A program made the translations under genes and the position numbers. DNA of 64,000 bases, from contig CAMZMU010000052.1 of the NCBI GenBank assembly GCA_947311845.1, forward strand, positions 141,437,733-141,501,732, given 5' to 3'. Positions 46,082-58,379 of the stretch are shown piece after piece (within the stretch, counting starts at the first letter, position 1; each line of letters starts with the position of its first letter). The DNA comes from Poa pratensis. Its lineage: Eukaryota; Streptophyta; Magnoliopsida; Poales; Poaceae. The notes under the pieces were generated by a model that was not told the origin of the DNA, did no database searches, and saw only the letters and a program-made list of their open reading frames with translations.

Positions 46082-49000
46082 TTTTTTTTTAACAAAGAGA
46101 GGCGCCAAAGGCGCCTAATTTCATTTCAGCTCAGCTACACCAGGCAGCAATGTGTACAAAGTCCTGAAAATACAAGGATTGCAAAGCTGAAAGTACAGGG
46201 CATTGATTAGCACCGTGAGCTGAATTGGAGCATCTAAAGGTAGGCTGATCTAGGCTGGGCCTAAGCACCTGTGATGCGCATTTGTGAGCAACTTCATTGT
46301 AATCCTGGACACATGGAAGACCTGTGAATTTAAAACAGAAGTGGCATGGAAGAAGTCTGCCAGGGTTACTCTAGCATTCCATTGGAGTAGAGGGTGATCA
46401 AGTTTCCTAGCTGCAGCTACTTTGGCCAGAACTTGATTATCTGTGAGGAAACTCGGCTGATTGATGTTGAAGAGCTGCGCTAACTTTGCCGCCAAAAGTA
46501 GAGCTTTTGCTTCTGCCTGAAAAACTGTCATCTCATGAGGCGCTGCAGCTTGTATTCTTATGTTGTATCCTTCCTGCTGTGAGTTGTCCCGAATGTGAAT
46601 TCCTATTCCTGTTGCCTCCTGTCCTTCTCTTCCTGGAATTTTCCTGCATTTCCAAGCTGCATCCGCAAATATAATATAGGTTCTAGGAAAGATGTTAGGT
46701 GTTAATGTGGAACCTTGATGTCGATTTTGATCCTGTAGTTGTCCTGATGAACTCCTTTCATGTACCTGCAACTGAGAGTGTCCCTTTTTCTGTATATTGA
46801 AAGAGTTTGACTTGTCAATTTCAAGATTGTTTAGTAGAGCTTGAGTATTAATGAAAATTTGGTGAGGTTGTGGATTCCTTCTCTGAAAAAGAAAGTCATT
46901 CCTGGATTTCCATATGCACCACATGAAGGTGAAAATATTTTGTAAAGAAGTGTAAGGATGATTCATGTGAAGCAAAGTGGTTATAATTTCTATTAAGGAG
47001 TTACCTTGGTTCACAATTTGTTCTATTCTTATAAACCAAGGCGAAATAAACCAGACAGCTTTGACAAAGGGGCAAGTGAAGAAAAGATGTACCTCATCTT
47101 CTTGCATTCCACATCTGCAGCAAGTCTTCTGTATATGCTTTGAAAATCTTCCTGCTCTTGCCCCTGTTGGAAGTGCTTTCCGAAGAACTCTCCAGGCAAA
47201 AGTTTGTATTCTAGGGATGATGTCTTTGCTTTTCCAAACCTGTTTTAGTACCTGCAGAATGAGTTGGGAGGGAACTTCTGGGCGCTGCTCCTGTTTCTGT
47301 TCATACATGATTTGTAGACAAACATGGTAGGCAGATTTGGTATTACACTTGCCATCTCGGGCTGGCCTCCAACAAAGAAAGTCTGGATCATCAGTATTTA
47401 TAATAGGAGTTTGCTTTATGACAGCAGCCGCCGAAGGGGTAAAAAGAGTGTCAATCAGGTCGTTATTCCAATTTTTTTGATTTGGGATCCAAAGGTCTTT
47501 GACAAGTGTTGGATATGTAAAGCCATTGGGTTGAATTATTAAGTCTTCATATATCGTGACCCAAGAAGGGTACCAGGGAGTGTTCCAAATTGAAATATTA
47601 CCCTGGGTTAACTGGTAAGACACATGGGTTTTAAGAATAGGGAGGACTTTAAGGACAGAGGCCCAAAAACCAGATTTGGGGGTATTGGGATTGGGTCTCC
47701 ATATAGATGCTCCTGGGAAGTATTTAGCTTTAAGTACTAGGTGCAAGTGGTCATTAGGATTTTGAGCTAGTCTCCAGGCTGCCATTAAAATAAGACTTTG
47801 ATTTACCGCTTGCAGGTTCCTAATTCCTAGACCTCCCTCACGTTTTGGAGCACAAAGGTCTTTCCAGGCTTTCAAACAAAGGCTACGGTTCGACGAATCT
47901 TTTCTTATACCCGTCCACCAGAAGTTGCGGATGATGGTTGTGAGTTTGGCAACAAACTTTTTTGAAAAAAGAATGTTAGACATGTAGTAGACCGGGATGG
48001 AAGAAAAGACAGATTTGATGAGCTCAAGGCGAGCTGCGTGAGAGAGTTTGTCTGCCTTATATGTGCTGAGCTTTGATCTAAATTTGTCAAAAACAAAATT
48101 ATAGGCTGAGGCTCGATCTTTTGCAGGAAGGATGAGAGGATGACCCAGGTGAATAAAAGAGGTGTCCATGTCTTGAACAGAAAGATGGCTTTGATGGCAC
48201 TTCTTTCAGCAGGTTGAGCATGTTTGCTGAAAAGAATCCCTGATTTTGACCAGTTCGGAGTTTGTCCTGAAATTTGGCAAAAAGAGTCCAGAATATGTTT
48301 CATAGTTAAAGCTTCTTGGATTGAGGCTTGGCCACAGATAAGAAGGTCATCAGCAAAGAGGAGGGAATGGATGCGAGGGCAATTTGGCCCAAGAGATACA
48401 CCTTGGAGGGAATTGGTGGACATGGCTTCTTGTAAAGACAGCGACAGCTCATTGATACCAAAGACAAAAAGGTATGGCGAGAGGGGACAACCTTGTCGTA
48501 TACCTCTGTCACTCCGGAATTTCGCAAACGGTTGGCCATTTATTACTACAGAGAAGGTGGGTGATGAAATGCATGCATAGATCAGGTTGATAAAATGACC
48601 ATGCAGTCCTTTACGTGCGAGAGCCGCAACAATAAAATTCCATTCTAAACGATCAAAGGCTTTAGCAAGGTCAATTTTTAACATAAAAGAGTGATGTTTC
48701 CATGAGCTGAGGGCAAAGGAATGAGTTATTTCTTGGGCAATTATGATGTTGTTGCTAATGCGACGTCCTTCTATGAAGGCCTGCTGAGAGGGGTTAATGT
48801 AATCAGGAAGATGATGCTTGAGTCTGTTGGCTAAAGACTTTGAAATAAGCTTGTAAATCACATTGCAAAGGCTAATTGGTCTATAATCAGCAGGTACTAA
48901 AGCAACGAGTTTTTTCGGTATAAGAGCAATATGAGTATCATTTATGTGTTGAGGCATAATTCCTGAGTTGAAAAATGAGCTTACCAGGCTTGTTACATCA

Positions 49001-50973
49001 TCACCTATCCAACTCCAAGTAGCAAGATAAAATTCAACATTGAATCCATCTGGTCCAGGGGATGCATTCCTCTTCATTTCTTTCAAGGTGTCCCATAGTT
49101 CTTCCTTCGTTGGCACCGTGTATGTATAGTCTTGGCTGTTTAGAGGAAGCTGTGAATGTAAATAAGGCCTGCCCACATTGACATTAGTCGAAGCAAATAT
49201 ATGTCTAAAATAGTTCACAAAAGTATTGCTTATTTGTTTAGGCATATGTTGAACAATATCATTTTCATCCTTTATTGAAACTATCATGTTCCTTCGTCTC
49301 CTCTTGAGGATAGCCCTGTGGAAATAACCTGTGTTCCTGTCTCCATCTTTGATCCAGTTCTTTTTAGCTCTCTGCATGTAGGAATCAGTAAGCTTTGTTA
49401 AGTTTTCCTCATACCTTGCAACCAGATTGTTCTCCAATGCGTGGTCTTGTGCATGTAGAGGCTTTGCTTGAATTTGTTTAATTTGATCTTCTAATTCATT
49501 AAGCTCCTGCTGCAAGGGTTTCTTCTTCCTGCACCAAACTCTTAAAGCTTGCGCCAATTGGTTAGTTCGCTGATTAAAAGATTTCGTAGTGGATTTAGCC
49601 CAGTTTTCTTTAGCAAGCGAGTTAAAATCTTTTTCTTTTAACCACCAGTTTTCAAATTTGAAACTACGTTTAGTTCTAGCAATTGTGCCATCAGTAGATA
49701 AAAGAATGGGTGCATGATCGCTAATAGTGTGCAAAAGGGGTAGATTATAAACATTCGAGATGGGAAATTGAGCACACCAATCGGCATTAACTAAACAGCG
49801 GTCAAGTCTTTCATAGACAGGTTTAGAAGAAAAACGTCTATTAGTCCAGGTATAAGCTGGACCGCTGTAGCCCAGGTCAAACAAACCGCATGATTTAACC
49901 AAAGATTGAAAAGCATTCATACGAGAACGATTAGTAACCGGGTGTTCTTATCCATATCATACAAAAGGTCATTCATGTCACCCATACAAAGCATAGGAAG
50001 GTTTCCATTATCATACACAAAAGTGGTGATCTGGTTCCATATGAGACCAGTTTGACGATGATAGGGATCACCATATATACAAACTAAACCAAACTTCTGA
50101 TTAGTAGCTCTAATACTAGCAGTAGCTAAGATAAGATAAAAGCTAGTGGTATGCACAGTGATGTCGATGTCGTCGTTCCACATTAGCCAAAGCCCTCCGG
50201 ATCGACGTTCCGAGGGTAATACAATACTATGAGACATACTAAACCTAGCAATAAGATCAGCAGGTTTGATTCTGGAAGATTTAATTTCAGAGATGAAAAT
50301 TACCTGTGCTTTTGTAGAGTGAATCAGTCGGGCAAGATGGACCATCTTGCTACTGTCCAAGCTCTTGCCCATGCCTTGGCAGTTCCAGCCTAGGGCCCTC
50401 ATGGCGAGTACTCTGTTTCTTCTTCCCGTCCGACCCAAAAAAAAAACATGCACAGCGCAAGATCTACAAGAACTAGGTTCCGGAGGGATGTGCAGGGGGC
50501 TGCTCAGCAACGGCTGTGTGAGGTCGCTGGACTAGAGGAAAGGAGGCGGAGCACCAGCCTGGTTGCGTACCAGGGCTTTCCTCTTGCTTCCAGAAGATTC
50601 GGAGGTAAAAAACTTTGAAGATTTTGCAAAGGTGAGTGATAAAATTAGAGGAGAAAGGGGCGGAACAAGTCCGGCAACGACGGCGCAAGATCACCGGCGA
50701 GGAGAAAGAGCGGCAGAACACAAACTAGTTGCGTATCAGAGCTTCTCTCTGTTTTAGGATTTTTCTTGGAGTCGTTGGGTAAGCAAGAGGAACAGGAATT
50801 TGATTGAAGTGGTAGAGATAGATCAGGGGTTAGAGAGATAGTTATAGAGCTGAATCAGAGAGGGGATCTAACTTGGGGAACAATCGGAAGGGGAAGATCA
50901 GGAGGAAGGAGACGGCATGTCGCCAGACGCCACACGGGCAAACTCAACACAGTTTATCCAAATTCAGATATCT
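46082..50973 (-). mobile_element. L1-type LINE, 4.9 kb, bounded by target duplication
   Basis: The 12-bp duplication TACTGTTTGCCT occurs at 46070-46081 and 50974-50985. The plus-strand T run at 46081-46090 is the poly(A) tail. From 5' to 3' (minus strand): a ~460-bp leader (50973-50511), then endonuclease, reverse transcriptase, zf-RVT and RNase H, then a short 3' UTR. There is no ORF1/gag. Confidence 0.9.
46250..50510 (-). pseudogene. LINE ORF2: APE endonuclease, RT, zf-RVT and RNase H
   Basis: Three overlapping frames make one polyprotein of about 1,400 residues. Endonuclease starts near 50410 ([39 protein letters not shown]). RT follows (NASPGPDGFNVEFY, YRPISLCNVIYKLISK, QQAFIEGR, DLAKAFDRLEWNFI, RQGCPLSPYLFVFG, catalytic FADD in LLFADDLLIC). 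Then zf-RVT (CCRCGMQEDEVHLFFTCPFV) and RNase H (IIFADAAWKC, FQAEAKALLLAAKLAQ, LTDNQVLAK). All catalytic acids are present. The frame breaks three times, each explained by one missing base: about 49938-49939 (GG for GGG), 48180 (C for CC) and 46321-46322 (GG for GGG). No in-frame nonsense codon was seen, so this may be a young, possibly coding-competent ORF2. Confidence 0.85.
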
Positions 50974-50985
50974 TACTGTTTGCCT

Positions 50986-51889
50986 ACCTGAGCACGGCGC
51001 TGGCAGAGCTGCAGCTCGTGGGCTTATTTTTGGTCTTTATCACACAATAGAATAGAATCACGCTACTTTGATTAAAGAAATTGCATGCGATTTGTGGCGA
51101 TGAATCCTATAGAATGTTTTTCTATCTTTCGTTGGTTATTAGATTTGTAGGATTGTATTTTACTCTTAATTTTTTTTTGTAGAATTGTATCCTATAGTAA
51201 TTTTTCCTAGGAAACTATTTGTACTATTTACCATAGGAAAAAATCGAGCATCCACTCCAACCTCTTTTACAAAATCAAACAAACTTTTTGATGAATGGAA
51301 AATCATATAGAAATGGAATGATGCATGACATTGGAATTCTACGATTTTTCTATTCCTACTTTTTTTAAATTCTTACCAATCAAAGAGGCCCTAAATATGT
51401 AGTTTTCTAGAGTAAAACAAGAATCACGTCTAAATAATACATTGCCTCTAATTATGAAGGTACCACAGTTTTGCTTGCAAGTTGACTTGTGCTAACCTCA
51501 TTGAATTAATAATGTACTAGGATTGCCCTAGGCAGATATATATTTTGAACAAATGCGAGCACAAAGCACCACTACACATGCATGTTCACTTTTTTTTTTG
51601 AAAACGGAGGTTATGCACCTGTTTAGTAAATTACGGTTGCGTGCATCACATTATGCAAAGGCAGGAGGTAATTAACCTAACCGATGTAAAAATTCAGTCC
51701 ATAATGGTCGAACCATAGCATGACTGAAAAAAAATATCTATGACTAAGCTATGGTTCTTCCGCGGTAGTCTTCAAGTAGAAAAAATGCAGTCCTGCCGCC
51801 GTCGGTGGTTGTTTACCGCAATTGTCACAATGTGATTTCAAATATTAACCACACGCCTGAAGGCCACGGTTAGGGTTAAAAGACATAGT
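50986..51889. other. Intergenic, with a Tourist-like MITE remnant
   Basis: The sequence AATCAAAGAGGCCCTAAAT at about 51378-51396 is the inverted form of a Tourist-type terminus (GGGCCTCTTTGATT). The other end near 51065 (CTACTTTGATTAAAGAAATT) is degenerate. Nothing else is supported. Confidence 0.45.
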
Positions 51890-54215
51890 GAAAGGATAAG
51901 GATGTCGCCTAGAGGGGGTGAATAGGCGATTTAAAACTTTTCCGGTTTAGGCTTGATAAAAGCGGAATAAAACTAGGTGTTTTAATTTAACAAGCACACA
52001 ACCTAAATATACTAGGCTCACCTATGTGCACCAACAACTTATGCTAAGCAAGACAAGTAACAAGGTGATAGCAAGCTATAAGATTTCAAGCACGAAATCT
52101 ATCACAATGTAAAGTGCATAAGTAAAGAGCTCGGGTATAGAAATAACCGAGGCACGTGGAGACCAAGATGTATTCCCAAGTTTCTCCTTTTGAGGGAGTA
52201 CGTCTCGTTGGAGGGGTGTGAGTTTCAAACTCAAGACACCACAAATAGCCTCACCCTATTCTCCGATGAACCTTGCCCAAAAGTTCAGTTCACCTTCCTC
52301 TATTGATTTCTTTTTAGGCGGAAATCGAGTCTCTTACAACAATCTTTAGGCACAACCCACAAAAGAATTGGGAGTTCCCAAGTGACCACACAAGGCCTTG
52401 ACCACAAATGTTCACACGAATACCGTCTAGGGTCCAACGACCCAAGAGTAACAAGCTCATGAATTTTCACTTCAACGAATCCTCGTGGAGAGAGCAAACC
52501 GATGCACAAAATCAAAGGCAAGAACACAAGAAGTGCTCAAGTCCTTCACTCCCAAATCCCACCAAAAGCAACTAATGCTTGTGGGGAGAGAAGAGAGGAA
52601 GAACAAAGAAGAACTCAACAAATGAAACTTCAAGATCTAGATCGAAAGGGTTCCACTCACTTAGAGGAGAGATGGGTTGATAGAAATGTAGATCTAGATC
52701 TCCTCTCTCTTTTCCCTCAAAGATATGCAAGAATCATGAGAGGAATTGAGAGAGAGACAAGCTTTCCAAGGTCAACAATGGTGGGGAGAGAGAGAAAAAC
52801 GTGCTGCAGAAAGCTTGGTCTCTTTGGGAAAGAAGGGGCCTTTTATAGGTCCTCCAAAAATAGAGCCGTTGCAGAAAAATAACCCCGGAGACTCCGGCCT
52901 GAAATGGGGGCGGAGATTCCGGCCTAGCTGGAGACTTCGGGCCACTTCCGGTCCACTTCCGGACCCCTATACCGCAGGTGCCGACGCCTGGGGATGATTT
53001 CTTCCAAAGCAAGAGGCCGGATATTCCGGTGCCCTGAGTCCGGAGACTCCGGCCTTGGGGGAGACCGGAGACTCTGGTCTTGGCAGGCCGGAGACTCCGG
53101 CCTAGAAAAACCTGCAACAACTCAGCAAAACTGTAAACCCCAAAACTTTCTCATACGAACTCCAAATCAGGTCAAACCAATTTTGTTGGAAATATTAAGA
53201 ACCATAAATAGAGTTAAGTTGACACACATGGAGGTGTGGAACTTTCCTCAAGGATAAACCGATAATATTTCCAACCCGAAAATGCAACAAGTTTTCCATA
53301 CGAAATACGTTTTCGGAGAACTTGGTCTTGTCATGAAGATCACAACAAGCACCAAAACCCAACAATGAGAAGAACCAAAGAAGAACCAAGAAAGATGATA
53401 TGCCAAGTATGCAAAGGTTTGAGCTCTCCACAAAGATGTGATCAAGTTACTCACTTGAGAGCCCCTCTTGATAGTACGGCGTCTATCCTATAATCCGGTC
53501 TCCCACTAACACGATGAGACCGGTAAAATAGAAACCCTATCAAGATCATACCTTTGCCTTGCGCATTCCACTTGAGTTAGATGATGACGATCTTGATCTC
53601 TCCAAGTGGACCACCTTTCTTGATTGTGCTTTGCTTGGTGAAGACTCACATATCGCTCCCACATACACCAAGATGGGAGTGCTTCTCTTAGGAACATCTT
53701 CACTTGACCATTATCTCCAAAGGTTGCAAGCTTCAAGCATATGATATCTTCTAGATGCCCATCTTGAACTTGCACATCTCAACCTTGATGACGATCACCA
53801 CTTGACGTCATCCTCCATGAGCTATAAGAAATCTTCCTTTTGATGCAAGCTCATGGAGAGATACCTAATCGCAACAAAGGAATGCCACACACACATAATG
53901 GGTTAGTTCACAACAAATTCTTACCATACCATTGGATCACATGATCCCACATGGTATATCATTTAGCTTTGTGTGTTGATCAACTTGAATCCACTCTTTG
54001 CACTTAGTCTTGATCAACCTTGTATCTTTTCATCTTCTTGATCATATCAAATATGTCCATTATAATCAATGATCTTGATGGCATACAATCTTGAATCTAA
54101 CACATGGAGTTGAAGCGATGCCAATGGACAAACCTAGAAGAATAACTCAACACAAACATTAGTCCATCAGAATTGTCATTACCAAAACCATACATGGGGA
54201 CACCATGCACTTTCA
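51890..54215. mobile_element. LTR-retrotransposon-derived sequence, borders uncertain
   Basis: It begins with GATGTCGCCTAGAGGGGGTG-type sequence, widespread in Triticeae LTRs, and ends with TTAGTCCATC...AATTGTCATTACCAAAACC, the inverted form of a phrase common in grass retrotransposon transcripts. The middle (52880-53105) carries at least seven GGAGACTCCGG or GGAGATTCCGG palindromic motifs. No gag-pol frame. Confidence 0.45.
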
Positions 54216-55789
54216 CATAGGAGTATAAGAAATTAGAAAATGATTGTTTGCTTCTTGCCAAGGTTTATGAAAAAATATGTGCAAGTTATTCTTGGTTCCA
54301 AAAAAATTAACGTAATTATGGAATTTTGTTGAGTTGTTTCACGTGTGATTAAAAGGAATATGAGAAATGAAAAAAAAGAAAAAACACATAATTATGAAAC
54401 AACATCAGGACTAAAAACGCTTTTCGGGTACACCGAAAAGTATGTGCTGGTGCTGCTAGATATATAAAAAATGAGACCAGTCAGGACTAGCTCCTGGTGG
54501 CTTAGTTTTATAGAAGAATCCCACCCGGCTAAGATGACAAATATTCAATCATGACAGGATTCAAACTCTGGCCAGCAGGATGCACCACTGGGACTCCTAC
54601 CACTAGGCCTCTGCCTAGTTCTCAAAACTTTGATTCAGGCCCGGATCCACGGGAGTACGGCCTGTGCGGCCGCATAGGGCCCAAAATTTGATTTTTAGTT
54701 ATTATGTATAGACAAAAAAGATATGTATCCAATTATGCACAGAAAAGGAGTAAGGGCTTAGTGTTCAGGTCGATTATGTTACATCCACCAGGTTGTTACC
54801 TCAAATACTTCCATATGCCAATATTATTTTGTTCATTGTTTTAAATGGACTTGCATGCTAAATAGATGTCTCCCCGTTGATAAATTTTGCTTGTTAAGTG
54901 ATGTCGATCTTCCCGTTGATAAATTTTGCTTGTAAAAAAAAGTGACGGCCATCGACTCACAGTAAACAGCCACATACAGTTAGCTATTTGAGCTAGTATT
55001 AAGCCTTTAAATTAGTTTATTCCTTTTTTAGTACCGTAGCAATATTTCTTGGAGAGAAACGGAAGTAATGGTTTACCTAATATTAAGCGTTTACATTAAA
55101 ATTTATCCTTTTTTATGAAGTAGCTATAATTCTCACATGGAAACGAAACTAATGGTTACGGTTACTGATGGTTTCGGAAAAATCTAATTAAGGCCTCACC
55201 TAGGGGTCTGGACACGAGGTGGTCGACTCGTAGGTGTCCATAACGGAGCAAGACCTAGCCATCAATAGATCAGGCTAGCGATGCAAGAGAAAGCCGACGA
55301 GAAGTGTCGAGCGCCAGGACGCTAGGTGATAGTTCGTCTTCTGTTCCTTCCTAATTCCCTCCACGTTTAAAATCAGCTGATTGCCAATCGCCCAATTCCA
55401 ATCGACACTAATTCGACAATGACTATTCCCTGTATTTTGACAATGATAGATTAGGGCCTCATTTTCTAATTTCGCACAGGGCCCCCAATTTTGCCCTTCC
55501 ACAACTACTGGAATATATTCCTCCACTAATGTAGAAATACACCTCTCGGTTATTACGATGTATATGATCGTCTGCGCATGTATGTGACTATGAATTAGGC
55601 CCAGAGTTAGGAATATGTAATACGAGTAAAGATTACAAGACGAAAATAGGATAACTGGGTACAATGATCAAGATGCTGATTACATAATACAAGGCTCAGG
55701 TAGTGTAGAGTATTGTGAAGTAAAAGGAAGTCTAACTGAAATGCTAAAAGTTAACCTTAATTAAAGATATTCGTAGATATATGGGACCC
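54216..55789. repeat. Intergenic, with a SINE/tRNA-like piece (about 54470-54640, minus)
   Basis: On the minus strand GGCCTAGTGGTAGGAGTCCC resembles a tRNA-type A box and GAGTTTGAATCCT a B box about 40 nt later, the head of a tRNA-derived SINE. The body runs to about 54470. No target duplication was recognised. The remainder shows repeated phrases (GTTGATAAATTTTGCTTGT at 54876 and 54916) and no gene. Confidence 0.4.
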
Positions 55790-56300
55790 GTAATGGGTAT
55801 CTAGATCATGATGTAGGCTACTTACCGGAAGGTGTTCCGGACATGTCTACATAGTTTTAAACCTTAAGAGTCACACGCTTACGGTTCAGCGACATTTAGG
55901 AATGCAACTATGGTATGCATAAAGAGAGAGAAGGGTTCTCAAAGTGTTTTAGATGATCACAGAGCATGGTTCTAGGGTCCCGGATGGTCGCGGAAGTGTC
56001 CAGACATATCCTGGAAAGTGTTGAGATGGTGGAAGGTTCCGTAGTATTTTGGAAGGGTCCGAACAAGCCCTGGCCACATACCCGTGCTTGCCTTGGGGGC
56101 AAATACAAGGTGCCACCCAAGGTGATGGAGTCCCATAAAGACTCCTTCCTTCCCTCAGACATGGACTTTCACCAGTTTTGGAGTCGAGAGGAGCATATGT
56201 GAACCTCGCAAAAAATCATAAGTGGGTGTATATACAAATTTTGCAATTCAATATTCTCGACTTTGTACCCATCAGTCAACGTGGGAGAAGAAGCATGGGA
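55790..56300. mobile_element. Gypsy-type LTR fragment
   Basis: Phrases such as GGTTCTAGGGTCCCGGATGG and GGAAGGTGTTCCGGACATG are typical of non-coding parts of Triticeae gypsy LTRs. It is degraded. The open frame at 55966-56202 is incidental. Confidence 0.45.
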
Positions 56301-58379
56301 AAATCCTTGAGTAAGATTGGGTAGAGTACAGTTGACCGATGACCCCGACGATAGCTAGCAACGATGAAAATAGCCTGCATAGGGTAAGCTCGTGGCCACA
56401 CAGGTTATGTGGCACCCCTTGTTGATGAACGATCAATGGGTGTCTGGCCAGGACATGACTGATTCTACATGTTGGCGACCAAATATAGTGAGCTTTCAGT
56501 GATGAAGAAGAGATGCTAGCGAAGGGATGACATCTTTAGAATAAGGCAGCTAAATGTGTGTAACCATGGTGATGGGAGGAGGAAGAATGCACGATGACAA
56601 CAGAGGAGAGAAAATGTGGTGGAGGTTGACAACGATGATACCTCAGGAGAGACGGGGAGGGGATGGCGAATAGGCCTGAAATTTGAGTTGAGCCGCCTGA
56701 CTCGATAAAACTCGTTTAACTAATGTGTTAACTCGACTCTGTAACTAACAAGTACAAAGTTGAAACTCGGCCCCACCCGTAAAACTCGTGGGTTTGCTCG
56801 TTTAGCTCATTAAAACTGTCGATATGAAACATCATGACCTGTATATATAACTGTTTCTAATTATTTGGCCATATATGATGCAATCATCACGATAATCCAC
56901 GATATTATGACAACAACATGTAATTTGCAGTCGATAAACTACAATAATTAAAAATAATTGTTCACGTAGACAAGAATGCTAGGTATCGACTATTTTTATC
57001 AAGTTAAACGAGTACGCATAAACTTGTCTCGTTTATCTCGAACTCGTTTACTCGTCCATAATGAAAACTCAGCTCCGACTCATTTACCAACGAATTCGAG
57101 CCAAACAATTTCACTCAATTATGAAGCAGAATCCACATGATCGATCAGAGCGAACACGATCGCACTGTAGCATCTACCAAGGTCAACAGACCATCAATGG
57201 TTCCGGTCTCCTTGGCCTTCCCGATCTCACTTGCGATGTTTTAGGTGTGTGATCGACGCCAACCTGGACTCGCGCGAGCTGCTGCGTTCTTCTTTCGGTC
57301 GATCGTACCGAAACATGTGCGGATCAAAATAGCATCGGCTTTATTTCGTAGGCGCGTTGCATGCATGCATGGTTTCGCCTGATTCTTTGACCACATGCAT
57401 GTATATATGCATGCATCGCCTCTAGCGGCTACTGCTTCCTAGTTCGAGCCCGTAAAAGCATGCTTCGAGCTCCTGACACGAAGCTATCACAAAGAAGAAG
57501 ATTGGATAGTAAAATGCATGTGCTAGCTCTCAAAATGCATGCACGTCCGGTGAAGTTTCTGAGACTCCTACGCATGGTGATTCTACAGGATACGCTGATC
57601 GATCTATCTCTGGCCAGAAACACGAGCAAGGGATCGCGAATGGGACGGCGGCAGAGACAGAGGTACGCCGGGAAGAGACCGATGGATCCATGGCAGTGGA
57701 TGGATGGATCCATAGACGCGTGACATGACCTGGAGCCGCGCTTGCATCTCTCTCTCCCTGTCGCTCTGCATTGAATGGGCTCTGAGCGTCGCCGCGTGAG
57801 GTGGACACCACCCCCATACCCACACAACAGAGGAGATCGACGAGATGAGAGAGGCTGGGGCTGGGCTGGGCCTAGCCGGCCGGCATCATTTACTACGTTC
57901 ATGCCTCCCAACGGCAACGGCAACGGCGCCACCGCCGTCCGCCGCTTCCGGGCCCCCTCCCCTGGCAACGTGATCCCGGTGGCCGTGCATGGTGCCCCGG
58001 CGCCTGTACGAGCCGCTTCGATCTCGTCTCGTTCCGCCGTCTCCAACTACGGCGCCGGCGCCGTGCGTGCATTGCATGGAGGACGTACAGGGTCAAAAGC
58101 TCAAAGCCTCATCTTGTACGAGCAGCTGCCCGGTGTATTACTACTACTTCTTTGATTTCGTCTTAATTAGGAGTACTATATGGACTAGGCACGTCGAATT
58201 GACTTGATACTGATCTGTTCAACGACCTCTCTTGTCACGAGGCTGCCGGCCCTCCTCGTACTAGTAACTCTTGACGAGATCGACGAGACTCGTTCAAAGT
58301 TTCCAGAATTCTTGGGCAGGCAGGCACAAACAGGCATTGACTCGGTCTGAAATGACGGGGTTCCGTTTCATTTGAAGTG
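56301..58379. other. Intergenic, no supported gene
   Basis: 56640-57110 contains repeated AACTCGTTTA phrases of an old repeat. 57770-58080 is GC-richer with open frames on both strands (NGNGNGATAVRRFRAPSPGN on plus), but no domain or splice context supports either. Confidence 0.35.
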
